Assembly (NCBI GenBank): GCA_964035545.1
Contig: OZ037767.1
Location: forward strand, 1,740,680 to 1,804,679
Source: Bugula neritina
Taxonomy: Eukaryota > Bryozoa > Gymnolaemata > Cheilostomatida > Bugulidae
Length of the DNA: 64,000 bases
Direction of reading: 5' to 3'
Shown here: in pieces, positions 25,784 through 37,700 of the stretch
How the letters are laid out: every line of letters starts with the position of its first letter
Numbering within the stretch: the stretch's first letter is position 1
Program-made: the position numbers and the translations under genes
Notes under the pieces: generated by a model
Databases searched by the model: none
Told to the model about the DNA's origin: nothing
What the model saw: the letters and a program-made list of their open reading frames with translations, nothing else

Positions 25784-28140
25784 CAGCAGTAGCAGTAGCA
25801 GTAGTACTAGCAGTAGTAGTAGTAGAGTAGTAGTAGTAGTAGTACCAGTAGTAGTAGTAGTAGTAGTAGAGTAGTAGTAGTAGTAGTACCAGTAGTAGTA
25901 GTAGTAGCAGTAGCAGTAGTACTAGCAGTAGTAGTAGTAGCTAGTACATAGTGTGCAGTTGTATGTAAAACATAAATAATACTTTTCTCAAATAGTCAAT
26001 ATTCAGTTTTACATAAAATATTGAGATGTATTTTGCTTCATGTCTAAAAAGAAGATCGGTAAGTACAATAGACTAGACTAATAAACCCACCGCTTGTTTG
26101 ATATATACATGATGGGAACACCAGGTATTTTTCGCACTCTGTTTCTCACACCTTTATCACATGACGCTACGATGTAACACTTGTGCTGCAAATACATAAG
26201 CCAATGAAAGGCAGAAGTACATTAATGGAGGTAAACGATATGCTACCAGTAATTACTACATATTATATTTTATCAGTTATTATAGAGCAACTTCTTTTTA
26301 TAAACTCAAGGATATCTTTCGGTGGGCTTTATTGACAACTCAAATAGTCAAATTATGCCAAACAATATCATTGCGACAAAATAGGAGACAGTAAAATATA
26401 GCAATATAGAGAGAGCATTACTCCAAGTAACCGGAGAGACACTAAAACATTATAGTAATACAGAGAGAGAATTACTCCACGTTACCTGAGTTACCCTCTC
26501 TATAATACAGTCGTCAGCATACGTCCCTTTATGTACACACGGAAGTCTCTGGAACCTCGGATCTCTTGCGGCTTTCAGACCCATTTTATATCTTGGACCA
26601 AGTTTCTCCAACTCAGCAAGCACACAGTCTGTTATGTAACAAGTACCTGTAGAAATAAATTACTATGTAGAGTAACTATTTACTATGTAGTGTAACTAAT
26701 TACTATGTAGAGTAAGTGAACTATTGTGTAGGTAAATCTTGCCCTACTTACACTTTGCAAAGAGACAATCCATGGACCCTTTGTGTACGTCAAGTTTATT
26801 CTTTAGTGAGAGGTTGATGAAGTTAGTATCTACTAGAATGTGATAAGGGGGACCTAGTTTCGTGTTGTACGCAAAGAACATGGCGGATGTGATAGGCTTT
26901 CTACAATATAATATCCAGTATCAATAAAGATTATCTATATATCACTTTGAGTATATATTAAGTTGAAGTAGAACCAGATATTATACTAGTATATATACAT
27001 TACTTTGAGAAGATAGCCATATCACTTACACTTTCTTAACCTGCATCTCCTCTGCCTGTGATTTCTGTTTTTTCTTCAACTTCTCTTTAGATATTTTTCC
27101 ACCTGTCTTTCTGAAAGCATAACACATCTTAACTTAACATGCCCGGTTTTGTACAGTAATGCTCTTCAAAAGTAAAAACAATTTTTAATTTGGTCTTTAG
27201 TGGAAAACCATTAGTGTTGTAGTCTTTTTTTCAAACACTAGAGCATATAGTTACAGTCGTTTCAAGAATAAAGAAAGACCCAATATTAGTTTAGTGAGAT
27301 GCTTAATAATTTCCTTAGTAAGTGATTAGAGCATTTGCCTAGAAAGCGTTAGGTCATGGGTTCGAGTCCCGGTAGTGTGAAGAAAAGCATCCGATGAGAA
27401 TAGCTCCTGTGTCACACACGCACACACAGCCTAAGGCCAACCAAAAAGCCCATACCATCAGTATTTCTTGCAGGAATACAGACTTTACACAAAGTTGAAC
27501 TTTTTAATGACATGAAAGCTTCTTCATAGCACCAGATGTGGCGCACCGTGCATAGATCTTATTTATTGCCAATCACAATAATAATATTCATTATAATTCC
27601 CAGAAGTTGTGTTATCATAACACATGATATCTAAAATAACTTCGAAATGCTAACTTACAGTCTTGAATCATTGAGAGATATCAATTTAGTTTTCAAGCTT
27701 TTTCTCAAAGCAATTGTCTTTGCCTTTTTTTTCCTGTTAGCTCCCTAAAGTAAGAAATCTTTATAATGAACATACATTTACAAATTGTAGTGTTATAATA
27801 ATTGCAATTATTTTCACTTACTCACTCATGTTGACACTGATAGTCAATGTCATACTCATAGTGATAATCATAATCAATATCAGTATGACTATGACTATGA
27901 GTATCAGTATCACTATCACTATCATACTTAAAGTTATTAATTATTATATTTATACAATTATTATTATAGTGATACTCATACTCTGTTACTCATTCATGAT
28001 TCAATTTCATATCCATATTGAATTTGAAATTGATAATCATCAGTCATCACTGATACTGATAGTGATACTCATTCACTCATACTGATACTGATAGTGATAG
28101 TCAATCATCAATGTCATACAATCACAATGATACATACCAT
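25492..28140 (-). CDS. FCF1: FCF1/UTP24, PIN-domain nuclease of 18S rRNA processing
   Basis: Seven exons in transcription order: 28140-28138 (ATG only), 27744-27659, 27110-27030, 26900-26752, 26646-26486, 26185-26091, 25540-25492; 624 nt, 207 residues (human 198). FCF1 is the nucleolar SSU-processome endonuclease that cleaves pre-rRNA at the early sites leading to 18S rRNA. The N-terminus is very basic. The PIN domain begins near [20 protein letters not shown] (D81), with E118 in DCVLAELE, D151-D152 in GTYADDC and D170 in IVASCDKG as candidate metal ligands. The end is CCHC-like only in cysteine content, then [13 protein letters not shown] and [15 protein letters not shown]. The first coding exon is the start codon itself (ATG|GTATGT), and the next exon begins GGAGCTAAC. 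It shares a 572-bp divergent promoter with POLA2. Confidence 0.96.
25628..25942. repeat. (GTA)n / AGTAGC trinucleotide-rich array
   Basis: Imperfect GTA/GCA trinucleotide repeat with larger internal duplications containing GTACCAGTAGTAG, in intron 6 of FCF1 between its last two exons. Confidence 0.95.
27315..27510 (+). mobile_element. tRNA-derived SINE, copy 2
   Basis: B-box-like GGGTTCGAGTCCCGG with an upstream A-box-like GTGATTAGAGCATTTG, then AAGAAAAGCATCC, ATAGCTCCTGTG, ACCATCAG and GCAGGAATACAGACT, in the same order as at 18690-18910. It sits in intron 2 of FCF1, in opposite orientation to the gene. Confidence 0.8.
27830..28112. repeat. GATACTGATAGT / ATCACTATC imperfect repeat
   Basis: Degenerate short tandem repeat of TGATAG, ATACTCA and complementary motifs in intron 1 of FCF1, directly downstream of the ATG-only exon. 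Confidence 0.8.
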
Positions 28141-28712
28141 AGCACTGTTTTAAAGTTTTTCCCAAATAAAATGATTAAAATTTAGAAAAATTAACGTTCA
28201 CGGTTCACGTTAAACAAGTATTTCAATGAACGTGACTACAATCAATTAAAATATCAATATGTAGACATAAAACAAAAGTTAAACAACTACTTTCAGTCGC
28301 TGGCTACAATGAGTTTGTTATAACGGATGTTCATCGTGTGTCTGTTGATACGGCACAGCAGCTAAACAAAAATAGGGTATTGCGGACTGAAAACTAGTTT
28401 AAACAAAAGTGGTTTCGTTTTAGCAAAATAGCCTTCGATCATACGTTAGGGTGTTTCGTAAAGCTTGACTCTATATTCTGTATATTCACTCTACAAATGC
28501 GAGCACTAATTATCGCAGCAAAGGTGTTACGTCCAAACTCGCGGGAACTATTGTACTTGTAAATCTCACTGTGTTTACTTTTATAATTATTACTGTTCCT
28601 TTATAATATTTTCTTATGACGCTATAAGTATAATTATCATCATAGCGACAATTATTACTATTAGTATATATACCAGATAGTTTAATTTTACGCATATTTA
28701 TTGCGGTTTACC
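28141..28712. promoter_or_regulatory. Divergent promoter of FCF1 (-) and POLA2 (+)
   Basis: 572 bp separate the two start codons. At about 28536-28549 lies AACTCGCGGGAACT, whose GCGGGAA core matches E2F-type sites. POLA2 is a known E2F-controlled S-phase gene in animals, so this fits, but function is inferred. No TATA box at a clear position was identified in this AT-rich DNA. Confidence 0.5.
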
Positions 28713-31700
28713 ATGTGCTCCACAGAAGCTTTACAAGAAGAATTTAAGTTCTATGGATTTTACAGTATCGGACAGCCCGTACTTGAAAGTGGTAAGTCAA
28801 GTTTTGGAGTTGAAGTTATACTTACTCTTAGAGTTACACTTACTGTTAGTGACTTCCAGTTAATGAGTTACACTTACTGCCAGTTGTATTTAGTAGTAGT
28901 ACTACATGTCTACAACTCTATAACTAAAAGTAGCACGGATTTCAATTTTTATTCTCAGTAAAACTAAAGAGTAAATCAAAAATGACTAAATCTAAATGAT
29001 AAATGTAATACTTAAAAGTAAAAGTTTTACTATTATTTTTTTTAAGTATTACATTCTCATTCTCATTCTGATTTAGTTTTACTGTGGAGAAAAATTGAAA
29101 TCCGTGGGCATGTGACTTGCAGATGTTATTGAGAAATAATTTGATTTATTTCAAGGATAAATTGAAGATTATATTAGTTGATTAAAATGTTACCCACAGC
29201 CACTCGCCCAGTTTTTTAGTCATGCCTATTAGTATTACATTATATTTGGGTTTTGCAGTAAAGATAATATTTATATAATAAACATTCTTATTCATTGTTT
29301 CAAATCAGTTCATTTCAAGTTTCAGTTATCCTTACATGCATTTTTTATTATCCAATAAATATATTTATTTTGTATTGTTCCATCACATATTTTAGTGGTG
29401 AGCTTTATCAACCTACACAATGCTAGTATAGAGAGTGTGGTATCGGAACTCGTGGCTTTTGCTGGAAACCGTCATGAGGAGGCGACCCTTACTGAACAGA
29501 TGCTAAAAGAGTTCAAATCCGTAAATTAATTGACAAAATCATTTTCAATCTTGTTTATTAACTATGGACCTTGTTTTTATTCAGTAGCCTAAATCAGATG
29601 TAGATGTAGATGTTCAGTTCACTAGGTAATTCACCTATGGCAAAGGTTAAAGATAATTGTAGGTTATTGCAATTGCTGTGCGTATCAAACTAGGGAACAG
29701 TTCTGCTGTCATCAGTTTGGTTTTGCTTGGAAAGAATTCATGAAGCAGGCTGTAGTTGTGTTGTTATGTACCAACTAGAGTAAGTATATGTACCAACTAG
29801 AGTAAGTATATGAACCAGGGGAAAACTAGAATTAAATAGGTAGGAAACTTAAAATATTTAATCCAATTGTTCTGTTTTTAGGGCTACTTTCAAAAGAAAA
29901 AGACAGCGGGACGGGTGCATATGGAACCCACCCCACCCCGATATGACTTGGCACTGTATCCTCTTTAATTATTTGACATTCCATATGCCAAAGCATTTCT
30001 ACATATTTATTTCTAGTTGAGATGTCAGTGATTGTGATGGTTACGTCAAACGCTAGATGTGTTGTGAATAGTTTTGAAAATTACTAACTTTTTAATTTCA
30101 TTTCTCAAACCTGGTGACTGTAAACTATGTCTTGCAACGCCACACCTGATTGCCTATTATTAAACGGAAGAAACTGTCGAACGACTCTAAAAAGTTTGAC
30201 TTTACGAGTCAAAATAAATTTTGTTTTTCATTTTTCTCCTTGTGACCTTTAAGAGTCCTTGACATTTGTACTAGGAAATCCGACCAAGACTATAACATCA
30301 TGGCTGCTTATGGGGGGTCCCCAGTCACTCCCCTAAACTCTGCCAAGAGATCCCAGACTACTCCTGATAGCTCGAGTAGTAAAAGGAGGTCTAACGTCAA
30401 CACTCCCGTGTCTAACGTGTCTCCTCTGGTTGGTGACGCCACACCTATTCGGAGAAGGTATAGTTGCATTACCTTCTTACCTTGTTTATAGATGCAGTTC
30501 TCTTTGTCATTTGTTCTTAGTTATTTTTAAAGTTAAGCCTTCACATTGTGTCACTTCCGTGAAAATCTATTGAAATCCGTCATCACATAGACAGTGGTGG
30601 CCATCAGATATAGGTCATAACTTTTTTAATATGGCCATAGTATTTCTCGCAAAAATGGTTTAGTCAGTTGAAACAAAAGATCATTTTACGTGACTTTGGG
30701 TAACTTGATGTTACAAAAGTGTCATCAAAGGCTGAAACCGGAAGTGGAGTGCGGCAATTTTGTTTCTAAGGGGGTGTCAGTGTTATCATATTGATAAACT
30801 GTTTGTTTTGGAGTTTCAAGTGTACATTGGTTTTGATAAGTTCTGTATTTTATTCTTAAATATGTTCACAGTCTATCAACTTATTTTATTGTAGTTTGAA
30901 GGTAGTAAATATTTAGCACTTGATAATTTTGTAAATTCAAAGCAGAACATGAGCATAGTTGTTAAACTGACTAGGAGTTGTGTGACACCGTCATCTAAGA
31001 AGTACACAAAAAGGGCCAACAAGTCACAAGTGATGATGAAATACGGTGACGTGGACTCCGTGACCGACTGGGCTGGGCAGAGTGCAGACGTAGACGTCTG
31101 CATAGCCAGGCGAGATAACTCCAAGTTTAGATACATGTTTCAGAAACTGCAAGACAAGTCACATGGTATGGGCACTGTTAGTAGTCACATGGTGGTAAAC
31201 TGATGCAGTGGTGTTGACATGGCATATACAGGAACAAGTTTCTCCCTGCTTGTTTTCTGAGTTGCAGTAGAACTCAGTATTTTTAACTATAACAGCTATA
31301 ATTATATTTATTTTGGAGAATTCCAACTAGCAGCTTACTTTGAAGATTCTAGTAAGTTGAGACTGTCAAATATTTGTGTAGGACATTTAGCTGAGTACTA
31401 TACAAGATAAGCTATGGTCTTACAACACCCCCCCCCCCCCCCCCCTACTTGCAGTTCAGTGAATTACAATGCTGTGGTCTATTAAGCATTCTTAATTAAA
31501 GATAATAAAAGTATCTGTCATATACTATACAGTATCTAAGCTAGACGCTACAAGTTCGAGCCGTTGAATTCCATTGGTTACTGTTTCACTGCAGTGTGTG
31601 GTTTCAATTAGCCTCCTTTCATGTCGGGCTGATGAATGAGGGCTGAGTGATATTCACACAGATAAACTCTAATCTTCTTTCTCAGAAGTTTTTATAAGCT

Positions 31701-34700
31701 GTTTGCTCGTACTTTATTACAGTCAGTGTACCACCCACTGATAACGGCTAGCACAATACACTATTGTGTGAGAGTGTATGCAGTGTGTAGTAGGGATGAA
31801 AGAGTGAATTGTTAAGGTTGTTAGACGTTTGTATCACTCATACTTTGTATTCAGTGCTGGATAGACGTATAGAGACACTGACTGAGAGTATACTACAGCT
31901 GTACGCTGCAGAGATTGAAGAATGTACGGATATATCAGAGAAAACCAGCTCAGATGTAAGTCATTACCTTTTCTACCTGTGTGTAGGTTTATGTTTTTAA
32001 GTATTGTTGGTTTGGAAAAGTAGATAAACAATTTTAATTACACAATACTTAACTACTTCACTGCTGTAGGTCTACCTGTATTGTATCATCTAATATACAC
32101 ACTGTAGATCTACCTGTACTGTATTATGTAATACACACTGTAGGTGTACCTGTACTGTATTATGTAATATACACTGTAGGTGTACCTGTGCGGACAGATT
32201 TGCTGTGACTGTGATGGAAGGTTAAACACGGAGTCAGTCGTACTCCAGGGATGTATGAGTGTCAGCAATGGAAGGTCGCTGCCGCTATCAGTGTCTGAGC
32301 TGCCGAGTTACTCCCTCTTCCCTGGTCAGGTAGTGTACTTACCTACTCATACTTACTTATATCCACTTACACTCTTCTCTTTTAGATGTACTTACCCCTG
32401 TTACATGCTATTAAGTTGTTGAGTTAAAAAGCCTTAGAATTTGACCCTTAGTTAGGTATCAGTATGTTTAGATAAAGTTGGCTCTATGCTGCCAATGTGG
32501 GTGTTGAATTATCCAACATGAATATTACTTCTTTGGGAAACTGCTGCCGTAGATGTCATCCTGGCAGCAGTGAGGTAAAGTTTCCCAGCAGACTCACTTC
32601 TGACAGCTAGTTGACTGAGTAGCTGTCAGCTGCTGGATTAACTCTCGTAGTTCGTTTATTGAAAGCTTTCCTCATGCTGTTTGGCTGCTGCCACCCGTAC
32701 CAGACACTCTCGTTAAGTCAGCCACCACTCAATACACTCCACTGCAGCTCAGGGTGAAGCTCAACCACCTACAGAAGACAGGATATTGCATAACACTTCA
32801 CGTCTGGCTCGAGAGATCTCGTCTTCTGATGCAGTACGGAGTGTCTCACTGTAATTGGCACTGTTAGAATTCACTGCCTTTCTACATGAGCAGTGAGTTT
32901 GTCATGCCAAGTACAGCGTGACTACATGTGTACAACACAGTAACTACATGTGTACAACACAGTAACTACATGTGTACAACACAGTAACTACATGTGTACA
33001 ACACAGTAACTACATGTGTACAACAAAGTAGCTACATGTGTACAATATAGCTGAAACATGTTTACAACTCACATTCTATGTAGTGATTGGTGTAATTTAT
33101 TACTCTAATTTTTATTTATTTTTTTAGACTGTGGTTGTAAAAGCTCAGAATGAAGATGGGCGTCGGCTAAAGGCTGTCAAATGTTACACTGTGAGTCAAA
33201 CCTTTTTATTCTATAAACTTGTTCGAATAATTTCTTCACTGTATTTACTTTTCGTCACCGTGTATGTGGAGTTGGCGCTACCCTATCCAATTAGCCTCAG
33301 GAACTTGTACTGCTATATTTCATACGTGTAGCCCGAGCCACAGCCCACAGCACAGATAGTTGATTTCAAAGGTCTAAGTCTTATGGTAGCCTGTGGCCCT
33401 TTCACTCCAGACAACACTAATGACTACGCCCCTCTCTCAGATCTCATGCTAGAGGTGGAGAAGTCACCACCAGATGTCCTCATATTGGTGAGTAGAGAGA
33501 GCTGCTCATGTGTAATGTAGAGTATACGTACTTGTAAATAAAGGGGCACAACTCCTAATATGCTTCAGTATATTCATCTTTTGTAATATTTTAATAGGAA
33601 ACTAAATTCTGCAATTAGCAAACGTAATATATAAATGAACGAAGTTAAAGAATGTCTTCTAATATTAACAACTAAGACACTTTTGGCTGAATTGTTGAAG
33701 TCGGACTAATACTATGTAGCTTAATATACTTTGAATTGTTTTTTGTTGTAGATGGGTCCATTTGTCAATGAAGAAAATCAAGTGTTGCAGGTAATTGTCT
33801 TCTCTTTTTCATGGGTGCGCAATTCCAATATTCCTTAACAGTTCTGTGACATATTGTACTAGAGTTTGTGTGTAGGTGACATATTAATCATTATATTCCA
33901 GCTAACCGTAACAAATGATGGTTATCTTTTATACAAGACTTAATCTGTTTAGAATAATTGCCAAAAATTATTATTTATAGTTGTTTTTGTTGAAACTTTT
34001 TTTGGAAATATTGCAACAAAATTACTGGAATTAGTCAGGCTTGTTGTGTGTTGGTGTGTGTTGATTCACCTCAAGTGTGATGGATGAGGTGATAATGTTG
34101 ACAGGTTGAACACACTAAACACTAGTATGATACATCCCTGATAACATCTGTTCATTTTACTCATGCTATTTGGGAACATTAATGTTCCCTTTGCCTTCCA
34201 AGTTCTACTCCTTCTTCAACATTTAGGTGTAGTAATGGAGAAATTTCAATTAATTTTTTTCAATGATTTTCAGTTTGAGGCACACGTTGAGATTCTTAGG
34301 AGAATATAATATATTTTATACATTTATCATCTAGGACACCTGCTTTTCTCACTTTCTCCATTACTACACTACTACCTCTTTAAGTAGATTACCCATCTTC
34401 ACATTTCACCTTGTCTAGTTAAGAAATCTATTTATATGCTCATTTCAGCATTCCTTGGAGTCATACGAGATGCTGTTCGACTCTGTAATGAATGAAATCT
34501 TCTCCAAAGTTATACCAATAAAGTGAGTGACTTATTTCAATAGTAAAATGATTATTTGCACTATTTATATTCTAGAATAATTAGTAAAGTGTTCACAACT
34601 CCAAACTGTGCCTCTAGGCCGATTATTCTGTAAATACTGCCACAATGTTCTTAGAGCTAGTAGGCCTAGTACATTACTGTTATACTCATCAGTCAAGGGA

Positions 34701-37700
34701 ACACAACCCTGAAGTCTAGTCGTTCTATTAGTAAGTCAACTAGTTTATGAGTTACTTATGTATACTATACAGTATATATTGTATAGTATCTACTGTATGT
34801 ATTACTGTATAGTATAATACTCTATAGTATAGTATAGTACATAGCACACTATATACTGTTTCAGCTCATCTATCCAGCTAATAGTGGTGTCCAGTGACAG
34901 GGATTTGCACCACGAGCCGGTCTACCCAACACCTCCGTATCACCTCAATCTGCAGGTATCTTACTCTCTTTTTCTGAAGGTAGAAATATTGTCTCCTATT
35001 GTGCCAGCTGTTTATTCACTACTACTTCACTCAGAGCTTTTTTACTGACATTATTAACTAATTGTCATTTATTTTATCTGCAATTACTCGTTAGTCACGT
35101 TGCCAAAAATAGGTTCTCATTGAGACGGAACATTCACCACTCTGCTCTGTTTACTGCCGGTAGCTGGTAGTTGCGAGTGTCTTGGTCTTAGCCAGATGTT
35201 TCTGTTGACATGAAAGCACAAAGAATATCAATACATGCTTACGTCGCCCAACTTTCAACATAAAGTTTTGTATTTCCTCTCCCCCCACCCCACCTCTGCT
35301 CAAACTGATAATTGAGAACTACAGCTATATCTCTTGGATTTTTCTCACTATTTATATTCTCTCAAATGACTCATAGTATATAAGACTGGTTTAAGGTATA
35401 TTGTTGTGGCTATATTAGTAATATGTAAACCAACAAAACGCTTCTTTAATGCCACTTTTCACTGGAATACCTTAACCACATTTTCTCCTGTATCTGTACC
35501 AATATGTCCACAAATTGACACATTTGTCACTTTTTCATCAATATCTGCTTTTATTTGTGATTGATTCTTCTAAATGTTCTCCAATTTCCCTTCAGGAATG
35601 TGTAAAATGCTATTATTCTTGTTTCTCTCAATTCAGTGTAAGTTACACGATGTTGTGTGATGTATTCATCCACAACTCATATGCCATTCCGTAGTAATTT
35701 CTGCTGATTTTATTGGCAGTTGTTGATGTCTACTAAATATTCATGGAATTTAATTCATCTCCTTCATTACATGTAATAACATGTGACCCAGAAATAACTA
35801 ATACTCGTTCCAGCTAATTGTAATGTTTTCATATCATCTGATAACTTTTTATGTAACTTGCATGAACCCTCCCTTCTGCAATACAGGGGTATCTACTTCT
35901 ATTGTATTATATTATTATAGTGTATAGCGTATCTGTTTCTATTCTTTCAGCACCCCAGAGTTCACCTGGTAGCAAACCCTTCCACTGTAGATATCAATGG
36001 GGTCAAGGTCGGACTTACATCTACTGATGTCCTTTTCCAGATGGCAGCCAATGAGATCTCTTGGTGAGTTGATTTGCCATGGGCCACAGTCTAACTGCAG
36101 TTTGGTCAGGGGGTTATCTTCGGTGTTCCTCATTTCATGTAGTTGCCTCTCTGTTGGGTCAGCATTCATTAGCTGTAGTAGTTACATTAATATGAAAATA
36201 AGTTTTTTTTTATAAATTTAACTGCATTGGATTTTCTTCTGTCTCAACAACTAAGTGCAGCTCTGTAATATTAATACCCCATCTTGCTCTGCTCGCAGCT
36301 GAAAATAATAGTTTGGATTTAATAACAAATACTAATAACATTATTTGCTTAAAATTTAATCATTTTATTATGTTGTCTTCTTCTCTCTTCTGCTTCTCCT
36401 CTCTACTGCTTCTCCTCTCTTCTGTCTTCTCTCTAGTCTCTTCTATCTTCTCTCTAGTCTCTTCTGTCTTCTCTCTAGTCTCTTCTGTCTTCTCTCTAGT
36501 CTCTTCTGTCTTCTGTGAAGTTCAACTGCTGTGAAGGAGGTTGGTGAGTCATGAGTTTCAAGTGGTGGCTGTATTTGTGTGTTTTTCATTGTCTTCTCAA
36601 CAGCAAAGCTCTGTTGCAATAAGGGATGACTAACACAGGGTGACATAATGATATATTAATGGAGAATTATTATAAAACAATAATACTCTTGCAACACCTC
36701 CTATTTCTCACATCTTATACTTGGTGAAGTCATTAATTACACTGCAAAAGGAACCAGATTTTTCTATCATTAGTATTAAAGCAGGTAACTAGGGTTATTT
36801 CTGGTTACTGTTGACCCTCTCCTCCCCATTCACACCTAAATTATATTCATGCGGTTTAATGTAAACACTCTTAAGTTCTTTTTAATCTCATAACAAGACT
36901 GTAAGCTTCAACCTAACAGACTACCTAGTTTTGAGACTTCGATGGACCATAACTCCCAACACCAGTACCAGAGCTGTGTCTAATAATAAATCATTATTTA
37001 AAGTATAACATAGATTTTATTGATTAAAGTACACTCACAAATAATTATTTTAAACAGTATGCCCTAATACCTACTATACAATGCATGAAGTTATCAGGGA
37101 AATGGCCACTTAACTGCTTCCCTCTCAACTCTCTACTTTTATCCGTTTCCACTTATCTTATCCGTTAGTCTATTTGGCACTAATCCAAGTCCCTGCTTGA
37201 GATAATCTCATAATCCTTCTAGAAGATACTTTAAAGTCAGATTAAAAAAGTAAAAACAAGCTGGTTTGGTTAGTTGTGGCTTAGATGGCGGGATAAATGG
37301 TTTTTTTTACGATATTGAGGCTTTGACATTTAAACTAATTCTTGCCAATTTAAATTTAAAATTTAACGGTTCAAGTGTTTTATTTTGATTATTCTTTTGT
37401 TGGTGAAATAAAAAAAATTCATCGAATAATTTTGTGTAAAAGCAGTTTCAGGAAACCAAACCCAGAATTTAAATTGCAGAGTTGTATGTTCTGTGGTGCG
37501 AAAACAAAAAATACAGTATTTGTGGTACAAAAATAATTATTTTTGATTTTCCATGCAAGATTTAGCTTAGGGGGGGGAAAGGGGGTCGTAGTTTCCATGG
37601 GAATAATATTACTATGCGTGAGCCAGGCTCATTGTTCTGGATTTGACTGAGTTGTAACTATCATATTGGAAGAGTTCAACCATGATGGTGACAACTTAAC

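Noticed and set aside
27310-27420. Possible functional tRNA gene
   Set aside because: Only the B box is good; the acceptor stem and anticodon arm cannot be folded convincingly, and a second copy shares the non-tRNA tail, so it is a SINE.
36313-36646. Frames of repeated Phe-Ser-Leu-Val-Ser-Ser or Arg-Gln-Lys-Arg-Leu-Glu
   Set aside because: Translations of the 21-bp pyrimidine repeat in POLA2 intron 13.
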